NCBI GenBank assembly: GCA_021776525.1
Contig: JAJFFT010000001.1
Span: 124,001 to 188,000, forward strand
Direction: 5' to 3'
Length of the DNA: 64,000 nucleotides
Origin: Robiginitomaculum sp.
GTDB lineage: Bacteria > Pseudomonadota > Alphaproteobacteria > Caulobacterales > Maricaulaceae
Made by a program: the position numbers and the translations under genes. This document shows, piece after piece, positions 29,087-39,268 of the stretch (position 1 is its first letter; each line of letters starts with the position of its first letter). A model generated the notes under the pieces. That model made no database searches, was not told where the DNA came from, and was given only the letters and a program-made list of their open reading frames with translations.

Positions 29087-31324
29087 CTAATTATGCAGCC
29101 GTAAACGTAGGCCAAAGGTGGCTGGAAGGCCGGGGGCCGACACATCAGCAACAGCACCCGGTGCGATGAAGAAATTACGTGTTTCATCGTATCTTTTGTC
29201 AAAAATGTTACGGCCCCACAGGGATATTTCCCATGTCCCATCATCAGAGCCAACAGCCAGTTCGGCATTGACCAGCCAGTAATCATCAACAGTATAAATC
29301 GGCCCAAGCAAAGGCGGCGTGACTGTGTCGCGATAGCTGTAATCTGCCGAACCGCGCCAGTATTTTCCATGACCTATGGCACCGGTATAGCTGAGGCCGC
29401 CCTGATAGCTGATGTGAGGAATGCCCAGAGATTGACCAGACCGATCTGTGGTCACGGTTGCACCCGCAGCGATGGACGCTGCGACATCAAGGTCGTCGAA
29501 TTTTTTGAACTCGCCATCCTTGAAACCAACGGTTTGGGTAATTTGCAGGCCCGGTGCGGCTTGCCAGGTTAATTCCAGTTCACCACCATAAATTTTGCTT
29601 TTGGGGGCATTGATAATGCGCCCGACAACGGCGTTGAAATTAGTGTCGAAAATGGCTGATTGCACCTGTTGGTCGCGATAATCATAATAAAACGCCGCGC
29701 CGTTCAGCCGCACGCGCCCGTCGGCAAATTCGGACTTGAAGCCGGTTTCATAGGCGAGCAGTTCCTCGAAAGTGAACGGGTCAACGGCACGCGGGTTCAA
29801 GGTATTGTAGGCCGTAAACCCACCTGACTTAATGCCGCGGCTGATACTGGCATACAGCAGAGTTTCATCCGATGGTTTATAATCGATCTGTGCTTTCCCG
29901 GTGACTTCGCTCAACGACTGATCACGGTTTTCGCGCGTGCCATCTACTGTGCCGTTGGCAAAGTTCAGGGGCCCGGTCACCAAGGCAAATGTGCCCAGAT
30001 TACGCAATTGGCGGTCTTCGTCCTCAAAGCGCAGTCCGCCTGAAAAACTAAATTTTTCGCTGATCTGGTAATCAAACTGCCCATAAATGCCAATGGTTTC
30101 AACATTTTGGTTATAAGGTGTGGTAACCGCGAAGCCCGGGCCAAAGCTGGCCACGAAATCTGACTGGTAAACCTCATCCAGGTCCTGATCCGCATAGAAG
30201 ACACCGGTTACCCATTGCAGCGCACTGTCTGTATTTGACACCAGACGTACTTCCTGAGTGATATCTTTAATACTGCTGTCAAAAAACACGCCGGCAGCGC
30301 CAGCGGCCAATGCATCATAATCGGCAAACTCGCGTCTGCTCAGGGTTTCAAAGCTGCCGATATAGGTGAGGTCAGCACTGCCCAGATTGGCATTCAGGGT
30401 CAGACTGGTTCCCCAGCCATCAAAATCCCGAAATGGTTTAGTGGTTGGGGTAATCCCGACCAGGCCGGCAAAGGCTGCCGAAGACCCGAATGATGTCTCG
30501 CGGCGACGTGCATGAGCCAGTGGTCCAAAAACGGAATTGTTAAACAATTGCAGACCTAGCCCGTCGGACTGGTCCGTATAGCCATGCAAGTTGAATAGTG
30601 CGGTAATGTTGGGTGATAAATCTGCCTCGACTTGCAAGCGCGCCGCAAATTTGTCTGCATCGCCAAGCTTGGCCCCGGTTTCGCGATTGACCTGCCAGGC
30701 ACCGCCCTGAGTGGTAATCCCTGATATGCGCCCGCGCACATGCGGGCCAAGAGCGCCGGAAACAAAGCCCTCGGCCTGAAGGCGATTAAACCGCCCATAT
30801 TCTGCGGTCAGGCCCGTTTCAGTGTCTTTCGTCGGGCGGCTGCTCAAAATTTTAATGGCACCGCCAGTGGTGTTGCGGCCATAAAGCGTGCCTTGTGGTC
30901 CGCGCAAAACCTCGACTCGTGCCACATCAAACAAAACGCCCTGGGTCATTATGGGGACAGCAAAGCCGACATCGTCCACATAAACGCCAACCGTAGGGGC
31001 GTTTAAGGTGGCGTAGTCACGAAAACCCACACCACGAATGCTAAACGACGTGGCGGCGGCACCAAATTGACTTTCCATCTCCAGATTAGGGGCAATGTTT
31101 TCCAAGGCATTGATGCCGCTAACACCTTTGCGGATCAGCTCATCACCTGAGAAAGTGCTAAGTGCAATGCCGACATCCTGTGCCGACTGCTCTCGCCGTT
31201 GTGCCGTTACGATTACGGTATCCAGCTGTAAGACCTGGTCGTCTGTGTTCTGCGCTTGTGCGCCGATGGCGCTCATTAAACTGAATGTACTGGTGAGCAC
31301 CGTTCCCAACAGAAGGTGTTTCAT
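29087..31324 (-). CDS. TonB-dependent receptor
   Basis: VIVTAQRREQSAQDVGIALS, VEVLRGPQGTLYGRNTTGGAIKI. Confidence 0.92.
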   Translation of the reverse strand: MKHLLLGTVLTSTFSLMSAIGAQAQNTDDQVLQLDTVIVTAQRREQSAQDVGIALSTFSGDELIRKGVSGINALENIAPNLEMESQFGAAATSFSIRGVGFRDYATLNAPTVGVYVDDVGFAVPIMTQGVLFDVARVEVLRGPQGTLYGRNTTGGAIKILSSRPTKDTETGLTAEYGRFNRLQAEGFVSGALGPHVRGRISGITTQGGAWQVNRETGAKLGDADKFAARLQVEADLSPNITALFNLHGYTDQSDGLGLQLFNNSVFGPLAHARRRETSFGSSAAFAGLVGITPTTKPFRDFDGWGTSLTLNANLGSADLTYIGSFETLSRREFADYDALAAGAAGVFFDSSIKDITQEVRLVSNTDSALQWVTGVFYADQDLDEVYQSDFVASFGPGFAVTTPYNQNVETIGIYGQFDYQISEKFSFSGGLRFEDEDRQLRNLGTFALVTGPLNFANGTVDGTRENRDQSLSEVTGKAQIDYKPSDETLLYASISRGIKSGGFTAYNTLNPRAVDPFTFEELLAYETGFKSEFADGRVRLNGAAFYYDYRDQQVQSAIFDTNFNAVVGRIINAPKSKIYGGELELTWQAAPGLQITQTVGFKDGEFKKFDDLDVAASIAAGATVTTDRSGQSLGIPHISYQGGLSYTGAIGHGKYWRGSADYSYRDTVTPPLLGPIYTVDDYWLVNAELAVGSDDGTWEISLWGRNIFDKRYDETRNFFIAPGAVADVSAPGLPATFGLRLRLHN

Positions 31325-31407
31325 GTCCCGTCTCCATGTTATGACGGTTTCATGGTTTATATTTTAAAGTTTCAAGTCAAATCGCAATCGCGTGATAAGC
31401 TTTGCCT

Positions 31408-32199
31408 CTAAAGTAAAAATTTCCGTATCGCAGCACAAAATGCCGCCGGATTGTCCCAATGCAAAGAGTGCCCGGCGTTTTCGATAACCTGCATTGTTGA
31501 ATGAGGGATGTCATCCAGCTGGTTGGACACCAGAGTGAGGGGAAACAGGATGTCATCTTGTGCATAAAGGATAAGGGTTTGCGCGCAAATTCTATGTAAC
31601 TGATCTCGAAAATCCACAGCACTAATAGCATCCAGCTGTGCAGAAAAATTGTCGTTACTTTGTGCGTGCACGTAAGACAACGCCAGTTTTGCAGCCTCTT
31701 CTACGCGCCGTTCGTCTTCAAAAAAAGCCGGACGAAACAACCACTGAAACAACATTTTATACCACAGCACCATATCCACTCCGCTTTGCCGCAGGGTCAG
31801 TAAATCATGAAATAAAATGCGGTTGCGCTTTGACATTTTCGCGGTCGCGGTGGCGAGCACCAATTGATCAACCATGTGTGGGCTCTGCAAAGCTATTTGC
31901 ATGGCAATGGCCCCACCCATGGAATGGCCAAGCACATGAACCTTGGAAAACCCAAGATGCGTGATCAGGGCGGCATGATCTCTGGCAATGTTGGATACGG
32001 TGACCATTTGGTCCAGGTGGCGGGTTTGTCCGGCGCCGCGATTGTCGGGCAGGATGAGTTGATAATGGCGTGATAATTCATCAACCACGGGCATCCAGCT
32101 TTGCCCATCGCTGGCAATACCGGCGATCAACAATAAAGGTGGCCCACTGCCTCGGCATTCGTAATAGAGCTCGATACCATTTGTGTTCAGTATGGCCAT
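31408..32199 (-). CDS. Alpha/beta hydrolase
   Basis: GHSMGGAIAMQ nucleophile elbow; C-terminal ENAGHSLHWDNP. Confidence 0.85.
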   Translation of the reverse strand: MAILNTNGIELYYECRGSGPPLLLIAGIASDGQSWMPVVDELSRHYQLILPDNRGAGQTRHLDQMVTVSNIARDHAALITHLGFSKVHVLGHSMGGAIAMQIALQSPHMVDQLVLATATAKMSKRNRILFHDLLTLRQSGVDMVLWYKMLFQWLFRPAFFEDERRVEEAAKLALSYVHAQSNDNFSAQLDAISAVDFRDQLHRICAQTLILYAQDDILFPLTLVSNQLDDIPHSTMQVIENAGHSLHWDNPAAFCAAIRKFLL

Positions 32200-32278
32200 G
32201 TTATCTCCAACGTGATCACGAAATCTATTGCCCTGACAATGTTTTGTACAGGACGGGCAGGCTCGGGCATACTATGTT

Positions 32279-33655
32279 TTGAAGGACTATGGAGGTGGTA
32301 TGCAACAGGATTATCTTGGTAACGTGATCAGTGATTGCGATGCGCCGACGATGCGTGGCATCGATGATTTTGTGGCTGGTTTTTTAAGTTATGAAACTCG
32401 GATCGCCAATATCATTGCAGCTGCAGATAACGCCCCGGATCACTGCCTGGCCAACACCTATGCGGCGATGATCTGGATGTTGCTCGAAGCCCCGAATGGG
32501 CCAAAGAATGCCGCACATTATGCAGCATGTGCGCAAAAGGCGTCACCGCATGCCACACCGCGCGAGCAAATGAATACGCAAATGCTGCTGTGCTGGTTGC
32601 ATGGTGATATCGAAGCGGCGCTCAAACTGGGTGATGAGATTGTGGGTGCTTTTCCCCGTGATCTGGCGGTCGTCAAATTGCATCAGTATTTGAGTTTTAA
32701 TCGCGGCGATGCCCCGGCCATGCTGCGGGTAGTCCACAAGGTCAGCACAGACAATCAGGATGTTGCGCACCTGCATGGCATGAAGGCCTTTGCCTATGAG
32801 CAATGTCATTTACTGGACGCCGCGCAAAAAAGTGCGGAACGTGCATTAGCGATACAAAGCAAGGAACCCTGGGCGCAACATGCCTTGGCGCATGTGTTTC
32901 TGACCCGTGGACAGGTCGATCACGGTGCGCACTTTTTGGAGGGCGTGCAAAATACATGGACGGGCCTCAATTCATTTATGCTGACCCATAATTACTGGCA
33001 TTTGGCAGTGTTTTATCTCAGCCAGGGTAAAAACGACGCCGTACTGGCCCTTTATGACCAACAATGCTGGGGCGTGGAAAAGGACTATTCACAAGATCAG
33101 ATCGGGGCTGTGTCCTTGCTTGCCAGACTGGAACTGGCCGGGGTGGATGTGGGTGATCGCTGGGGCGATATAGGCCAGTATTTGCGTACCAGATCCGAAG
33201 ACACGACCTTACCGTTTTTGACCATGCAATACCTTTATGGTTTGGCGAGGGCAGGTCTTGGCGAAGCGCGAACACTGATGGCTTCTGTTGAAGAGCGCGC
33301 CAAAAGCGCGCCGGTCTATGAGCGTGCCGCATGGCATGATGTGGCTTTGCCTGCCTGCCAAGGTTTACTCAGTTATGCGTGTGGTGATTATGAACCAGCG
33401 ATCGATCAATTGGGTCAGGCTTTGCCGCGGATGATGGAAGTGGGTGGCAGTCATGCGCAACGTGACCTTTTCGAGCAAATTATGCTCGATTGTGTGATCA
33501 AAACAGGGCGATTGGTAACGGCCCAGCAAATGCTGGAAATCCGCCGGGGTTTTGATCCCAAAGGCGTGCCGCTCAACACGGCATTAGGGCAGGTCTATCA
33601 GGACTTGGGTTTGCCAGATGAGGCCGCACAGGCGCGCGCACGGATTTGCGTTTAG
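32279..33655 (+). CDS. TTC38-like tetratricopeptide repeat protein
   Basis: TPR-like repeats; HNYWHLAVFYL and HDVALPACQGLLSYACGDY resemble the TTC38 family. Confidence 0.7.
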   Translation: MKDYGGGMQQDYLGNVISDCDAPTMRGIDDFVAGFLSYETRIANIIAAADNAPDHCLANTYAAMIWMLLEAPNGPKNAAHYAACAQKASPHATPREQMNTQMLLCWLHGDIEAALKLGDEIVGAFPRDLAVVKLHQYLSFNRGDAPAMLRVVHKVSTDNQDVAHLHGMKAFAYEQCHLLDAAQKSAERALAIQSKEPWAQHALAHVFLTRGQVDHGAHFLEGVQNTWTGLNSFMLTHNYWHLAVFYLSQGKNDAVLALYDQQCWGVEKDYSQDQIGAVSLLARLELAGVDVGDRWGDIGQYLRTRSEDTTLPFLTMQYLYGLARAGLGEARTLMASVEERAKSAPVYERAAWHDVALPACQGLLSYACGDYEPAIDQLGQALPRMMEVGGSHAQRDLFEQIMLDCVIKTGRLVTAQQMLEIRRGFDPKGVPLNTALGQVYQDLGLPDEAAQARARICV

Positions 33656-34398
33656 ACACAGCGTCCGCCGTCCACCTCCATGGCAATGCCGGTAATCATA
33701 CTGGCCTCGTCGGAACATAAAAAACATGCGGCATTGCCCATGTCTTCAGGTGTTGAAAACCGCCCAAGCGGAATGCTGGCCAGAAATTTCTCGCGCACGG
33801 CGGGTGTGTCTTCACCCATAAAGGTTTTCAAAAGCGGCGTTTCACCGGCCACAGGATTGATGGCATTGACCCGCACCCCATGCGGGGCAAGTTCGACGGC
33901 CATGGATTTGGTGGCGGTAATCATCCAGCCTTTAGAGGCATTATACCAGCTGAGGCCCGGTCTGGGGCTGACCCCGCCGGTCGACGCAACGTTCAGGATC
34001 GCGCCAGATTTTTGAGTTTTCATCAATGGCACAATATGGCGGGCACAAAGATAAACCGAGCGCGCATTAATCGCAAAAATGCGCTCAAATGTTTCTGGCG
34101 AAACCTCTTCCATCGGTTGGGGTGTGTGGCCGATCCCGGCATTGTTGACGACAATATCAATCTGCCCAAAGGCTCGCAGGGTTTCTTTGGTCATGGCGGC
34201 CATTTGTTCGTCATCGGAGACATCGACGCCAAAGGCCAGCGCCTGATCGCCGAGTTTTTCCGCCATCGCCTTTGCGGCATCCCCATTGAGGTCGGTAATC
34301 ATCACCCGAGCGCCCTCATTGATGAATTTTTGTGCAATGCCAGCCCCAAATCCAGATGCGCCGCCGGTAATGATGGCGGTTTTGTTTTCAAGTCTCAT
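33652..34398 (-). CDS. SDR-family oxidoreductase
   Basis: TGGASGFGAGIA, NNAG, YNASKG. Confidence 0.9.
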   Translation of the reverse strand: MRLENKTAIITGGASGFGAGIAQKFINEGARVMITDLNGDAAKAMAEKLGDQALAFGVDVSDDEQMAAMTKETLRAFGQIDIVVNNAGIGHTPQPMEEVSPETFERIFAINARSVYLCARHIVPLMKTQKSGAILNVASTGGVSPRPGLSWYNASKGWMITATKSMAVELAPHGVRVNAINPVAGETPLLKTFMGEDTPAVREKFLASIPLGRFSTPEDMGNAACFLCSDEASMITGIAMEVDGGRCV

Positions 34399-34402
34399 TG
34401 CA

Positions 34403-35854
34403 TCACCCATGATAAGCGGCCACGGTTTTTATTGTGGAAAATCCATATAACGCCTCGAAGCCTTTTTCGCGGCCATGACCAGATTTGCCAATGCCACCAA
34501 AGGGCAGCTCCACGCCGCCGCCCGCGCCATAATTGTTGATAAAGACCTGCCCGGCCCGCAAGGCTTTGGCCATGCGCATTTGCCGCGCGCCGTCTTTGGT
34601 CCACACCCCGGCGACCAATCCAAAATCCGTACCATTGGCCAGTGCAATGGCTTCGGCTTCATCATCAAACGACATAACCACTTGTATGGGGCCAAAAATT
34701 TCTTCTCGCGCCAGCGCATGGTCTGGCGGAACATCGCGCAATAAGGTCGGGCGTATATAATGCCCGCCTTTGGGGGCATCGGTGATGATAGCGCCCTGCG
34801 CCGCTATACTCAGCTCGTCTTTTTGAGCCTTATCCAGATAGCCTTGCACAACGACTTGTTGGCGGGCGCTGATCATTGGCCCCAGATCAAGGTCGTCTTT
34901 GGCTGGGCCAACGCGTAAAGCCTTATACCGTTTGGCCAATTGCTCGATGACGGCTTCATAAACCGGGCGCTCAACCAAAATTCGTGATGAGGCTGAACAG
35001 GTCTGTCCGGCATTTTGAATGCCGGCATTAAGAAGAAAGGGCAGCGCCTTTTCAAGATCGGCATCGGCAAAGACAATTTGCGGCGATTTTCCGCCAAGCT
35101 CTAACGTTACCGGGGCGACATGGTGTGCCGCTGTACTTTGCACTTTCTCGCCAGCATTAACCGAGCCGGTAAAGGACACATGCGCCACGCCCGGATGACG
35201 GCACAGCGCCTCGCCGGCCTCTGTGCCGGTTCCGGGTACGACGTTTAACGCACCATCCGGCAGGCCGGCATCCTGGGCAATACGGGCAAACATCAAGGCG
35301 CTGAGACAGGCCTCTTCTGAGGGTTTTAAGACACAGGCATTGCCCATGGCCAGTGCCGCACCCAGGGACCGGCCAATGATCTGCATGGGGTAATTCCACG
35401 GAATAATATGGCCGGTGACACCGAAAGGCTCGCGCAGGGTATAGACGGTATAGCCGTCCAAATACGGGATGGTTTGGCCGTGAACCTTGTCCGCAGCACC
35501 GCCATAGAATTCCATATAACGGGCCAGCGCCAGCGCATCGTTGCGGGCCTGGCTAAGTGGCTTGCCAACATCCATGGTTTCTAAAGCGCTTAAATCGTCT
35601 ACATGATCCAGAACGGCTTGGCCTATGCGGCTTAATATGCGGCCTCGCTCTAGGGCACTCATCGCGCCCCATGGCCCGTCCAGTGCGCGCCGGGCCGCGC
35701 AAACTGCGGCGTCAATATCGCCCTCATTACCCCTGGCAATCTGGCCGATAACCTCGCCCGTGGAAGGGTCATATAAGCCCAGATATACTTGGCTTTGCGG
35801 TTTATGCCATTGGCCACCGATCAAAACCGTGCTGGGATCAAAGGGAATATTCAT
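34403..35854 (-). CDS. Aldehyde dehydrogenase
   Basis: LELGGKSPQIV, GQTCSASSRILV, EEIFGPIQVV. Confidence 0.93.
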   Translation of the reverse strand: MNIPFDPSTVLIGGQWHKPQSQVYLGLYDPSTGEVIGQIARGNEGDIDAAVCAARRALDGPWGAMSALERGRILSRIGQAVLDHVDDLSALETMDVGKPLSQARNDALALARYMEFYGGAADKVHGQTIPYLDGYTVYTLREPFGVTGHIIPWNYPMQIIGRSLGAALAMGNACVLKPSEEACLSALMFARIAQDAGLPDGALNVVPGTGTEAGEALCRHPGVAHVSFTGSVNAGEKVQSTAAHHVAPVTLELGGKSPQIVFADADLEKALPFLLNAGIQNAGQTCSASSRILVERPVYEAVIEQLAKRYKALRVGPAKDDLDLGPMISARQQVVVQGYLDKAQKDELSIAAQGAIITDAPKGGHYIRPTLLRDVPPDHALAREEIFGPIQVVMSFDDEAEAIALANGTDFGLVAGVWTKDGARQMRMAKALRAGQVFINNYGAGGGVELPFGGIGKSGHGREKGFEALYGFSTIKTVAAYHG

Positions 35855-37476
35855 GGGTGTGTTCCGTTATCTTCACGTGCATTAAGGGCGCTTTGCAGGT
35901 TTGGCGTGGCGGCAATTAAAGCCTTGGTATAAGCGTGTTTGGGGTGTGTGAATACGTCTTCGGTTTTGCCCTCTTCAACAATCACACCAGATTGCATAAC
36001 CAGAACCCGGTCACATACGGTGCGGATCACAGAAAGATCATGGGAAACAAACAAAATGGCTATACCCATCTCACCCGACAGATCAGCCAGCAGGTCTAGG
36101 ATCTGAGCGCGCATGGATACATCAAGCGCTGAAACCGCTTCGTCCAGTGCAATGAGTGTGGGCTGGGTGATCAAAGCCCTGGCAATGGCGATACGCTGGC
36201 GCTGGCCACCAGAAAATTCGTGGGGATATTTATTGGCATCGCTGGCGTGCAGACCGACCCGTTCCAGCATATGAACAACAGCGTCGCGTTGTTGTGCAGG
36301 CGTTATTTTTTGATCGTTGAGATGAAAGGGTTCTGCGACCAGGCGGGCGACTTTGTGGCGGGGGTTAAAGCTGCCATAGGGGTCTTGAAAAACCATCTGT
36401 ATATGGCGGCGTTGGGCCTTGAGCTCTTTGCCTGTACGACTGGGAAATGCTGCGCCATGCAGTAATATGTCGCCGTTTTGCGGTGCATCCAGCGCCAATA
36501 ATGTGCGTAGAAGCGTGGATTTTCCACACCCGGATTCGCCGACAAGACCGAGGCTTTCCCCGGCATGAATGGCAAAACTGACATGATTGACAGCGCAAAA
36601 CACGGAGGGTTTATCAAGCAATCCACGGCGCGGCATGGGGTAATTACGGACAATTCTGCGTGCTTCCAGTATCGGTTTTGTATCCAAAATGGGGCGTTTT
36701 TTGCGCTTTGAGTGTGGCACGCTGTGGCGCAGTAAATCTCTTGAATAGGCGTGTTGTGGTTTGCGCAAAATGGAAACAGCTTTACCACTTTCAACCACCG
36801 CGCCATTTTTCATAATGGCCAGTTGATCGGCCATTTGCGCCATAACTGCCAGATCATGCGTGATCAGCATTAAGGCCATATCTTCTTCCCGGACCAGAGT
36901 TTTCAAAAGATCCAGAATTTCAGCCTGTGTCGTGACGTCCAGTGCTGTTGTCGGCTCATCAGCGATTAGCAGTTTCGGTTTTAGCGCAATGGCTATGGCA
37001 ATGCCGACGCGTTGGCGCTGACCACCCGAAAGGTCATGGGGGTAACGTTTGGGCGAAAATCTCTCTGGCGGCAGGCCAACCCGTACCAGTGTTTGAGCGG
37101 CGACCTGCATCGCATCGGTGCGCGATGTGCGGGTATGCAGGCGGACGGTTTCTGCCACCTGATCACCGATGCATTGCAAGGGATTAAGCGCCGTCATTGG
37201 TTCTTGAAAGATCATGCCGACATCGCGCCCGCGTATCTGGCAAAGCTGTGCTTCGGTTTTTCTGGTCAGGTCGTTTCCATTCAAAAGAACAGTACCGCTG
37301 GTCCGTGCGCCTTTGGGCAATAACCCCATCACAGAGAGAGCCGTCATGGATTTCCCGGACCCGGATTCGCCCGCTAGCCCGAACACCTGTCCTTTTTCAA
37401 TGCGTAAGGAGACATCGTCCAAAATTGGTGTTTCACCAATATGTAAATTCAACGCATTGATGTGCAAAAGGTTCAT
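35851..37476 (-). CDS. Fused dipeptide-type ABC ATPase (DppD-DppF/GsiA-like)
   Basis: Two ABC domains, GESGSGKS and GESGCGKST, each with SGGQRQR. Confidence 0.92.
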   Translation of the reverse strand: MNLLHINALNLHIGETPILDDVSLRIEKGQVFGLAGESGSGKSMTALSVMGLLPKGARTSGTVLLNGNDLTRKTEAQLCQIRGRDVGMIFQEPMTALNPLQCIGDQVAETVRLHTRTSRTDAMQVAAQTLVRVGLPPERFSPKRYPHDLSGGQRQRVGIAIAIALKPKLLIADEPTTALDVTTQAEILDLLKTLVREEDMALMLITHDLAVMAQMADQLAIMKNGAVVESGKAVSILRKPQHAYSRDLLRHSVPHSKRKKRPILDTKPILEARRIVRNYPMPRRGLLDKPSVFCAVNHVSFAIHAGESLGLVGESGCGKSTLLRTLLALDAPQNGDILLHGAAFPSRTGKELKAQRRHIQMVFQDPYGSFNPRHKVARLVAEPFHLNDQKITPAQQRDAVVHMLERVGLHASDANKYPHEFSGGQRQRIAIARALITQPTLIALDEAVSALDVSMRAQILDLLADLSGEMGIAILFVSHDLSVIRTVCDRVLVMQSGVIVEEGKTEDVFTHPKHAYTKALIAATPNLQSALNAREDNGTHP

Positions 37477-38306
37477 ATTTGCACCTGCCCCGTTCGGGTT
37501 CGTGACCGGGGGTCCAGTACGTCACGCAGGCCATCACCCAAAAGGTTCAAACCCAAAACGCTAAATGCGATGGCAAGACCTGGAAACAGCGCCAGCCACG
37601 GGGCAAAACTGGTCATGGTTTGCGCATCAAACAACATACGCCCCCAGCTGGGGTCAGGCGGTTGTGCGCCAAGACCGACATAGGAAAGGCCAGCTTCGGC
37701 AATGATCGCCAGTGAAAACTGGATAGTACCCTGAATGATCAACAGCCCGGTAATACCGGGCAGAATATGCTCGACCGAAATACGAAACACCCCTTTGCCT
37801 GCAAGGCGTGCCGCCATGACGTATTCACGTGGCCACAAGGATAATGCTGCACCTCTGGAAAGGCGCGCAAAAACCGGGATGTTAAAAATACCAATAGCGA
37901 TGATTGCATTGATCGCACCCGGCCCAAAAACCGCAGTGATCAGTATGGCCAGGATCAGGGCAGGAAACGCAAAAACCAGATCATTCATGCGCATCAGCAT
38001 CTCATCGATAAGGCCGCGCCGCGCCGCCGCGACAAGACCCAGTGGAACCCCGACGCCCATACCGATCCCCACAGCAATGACCGCCACTGCCAAAGAATTT
38101 TGCGCCCCGGCCATAACCATGGAGAGCACATCACGGCCCAGATGGTCGGTGCCAAACCAATGGGTTGATGAGGGGGCTTGCAAGCGCCCGGCAATGTCCA
38201 GCACTGTTGGATCAAAAGGCGTCCACATGACGGATATCAGCGCCGCCAAAAACGTCAAAGCGGTCAAAAAGATGCCGATAATAAAGCTGCTGGAAATCCG
38301 CTTCAT
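37473..38306 (-). CDS. Dipeptide-type ABC permease (DppC-like)
   Basis: HWFGTDHLGRDVLS motif; multi-TM. Confidence 0.9.
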   Translation of the reverse strand: MKRISSSFIIGIFLTALTFLAALISVMWTPFDPTVLDIAGRLQAPSSTHWFGTDHLGRDVLSMVMAGAQNSLAVAVIAVGIGMGVGVPLGLVAAARRGLIDEMLMRMNDLVFAFPALILAILITAVFGPGAINAIIAIGIFNIPVFARLSRGAALSLWPREYVMAARLAGKGVFRISVEHILPGITGLLIIQGTIQFSLAIIAEAGLSYVGLGAQPPDPSWGRMLFDAQTMTSFAPWLALFPGLAIAFSVLGLNLLGDGLRDVLDPRSRTRTGQVQI

Positions 38307-39259
38307 GTACCTTTCCCCCGTTTGGAAAGGCGCGGGTCAATCAGCACATAGGCCAGATCAACCAAAAAGGTGATCAGCACAACGGCAAAAACCAGCACCA
38401 CCACGACGCTTTTTACGACGATCAGATCGCGTTGAATAATGCCCTGAAAAACTAACCGCCCAAGGCCCGGCAGGAAAAATACGTTTTCGATGATGATGCT
38501 GCCGGCCAGCAAAAATGAGAATTGCATGCCGATAATGGTCAGCACCGGGATCATCGCATTGCGCAGCGCATGACGCCAGATCACCTGCCCACGGCTTAAG
38601 CCTTTGGCGCGGGCTGTACGGACATAATCCTCGCTTAAAGTTTCGATCAATGCCGCCCGCATGATACGGGCCAGAATGGCAGCCTGCGGTACGGCCAAAG
38701 CCAGTGCGGGTAGTATTAGGGCTTTTAGGGCGGGGAAAAACCCCGCCTGCCAACCCGGAAACCCACCTGCGGAAAACCAGCGCAAGGTTGTCGAAAACAA
38801 CAAGACAAGCAGCATGGCAAACCAGAAATTGGGGATGGCAATGCCGATTTGTGTGGTTCCCATGATCAATGTATCGCCGGGTTTTCCAGCCCTGGACGCC
38901 GCAAAAATTGCGACAGGGAAGGCGATAATTATCGACAAAATGAGTGCAAAAACGGCCAAAGGGAGAGACACAGCGAGGCGCTGGGTGATCAATTCGCCAA
39001 CGGGGACGCGATAAGTATAGCTGGTTCCAAAATCACCCTGCAAGAGTGCGCCGATCCAACTGAAATAGCGCACGAGCAGAGGATCATTTAAGCCAAGTTG
39101 TTCTTGTAAACTGGCCAATGCCGCCGGGTCGGCATTTAGGCCCATCATAAATGCCGCCGGATCGCCGGGAAAAACCTCGATCATCAAAAAAATGACCACA
39201 CTGGCCGCCAATAAAGTCAGGACCAGAGAGAGCAGTCGACGGGCCAGCCAGGCGGTCAT
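38303..39259 (-). CDS. Dipeptide-type ABC permease (DppB-like)
   Basis: VRTARAKGLSRGQVIWRHALRNAMIPV. Confidence 0.9.
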   Translation of the reverse strand: MTAWLARRLLSLVLTLLAASVVIFLMIEVFPGDPAAFMMGLNADPAALASLQEQLGLNDPLLVRYFSWIGALLQGDFGTSYTYRVPVGELITQRLAVSLPLAVFALILSIIIAFPVAIFAASRAGKPGDTLIMGTTQIGIAIPNFWFAMLLVLLFSTTLRWFSAGGFPGWQAGFFPALKALILPALALAVPQAAILARIMRAALIETLSEDYVRTARAKGLSRGQVIWRHALRNAMIPVLTIIGMQFSFLLAGSIIIENVFFLPGLGRLVFQGIIQRDLIVVKSVVVVLVFAVVLITFLVDLAYVLIDPRLSKRGKGT

Positions 39260-39268
39260 GAGGTATAC

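Noticed and set aside
33880-34539. 219-aa plus-strand ORF
   Set aside because: Antisense to SDR and ALDH genes; no domain signal.
37735-38373. 212-aa plus-strand ORF
   Set aside because: Antisense to the DppC-like permease; low-complexity translation typical of shadow frames.
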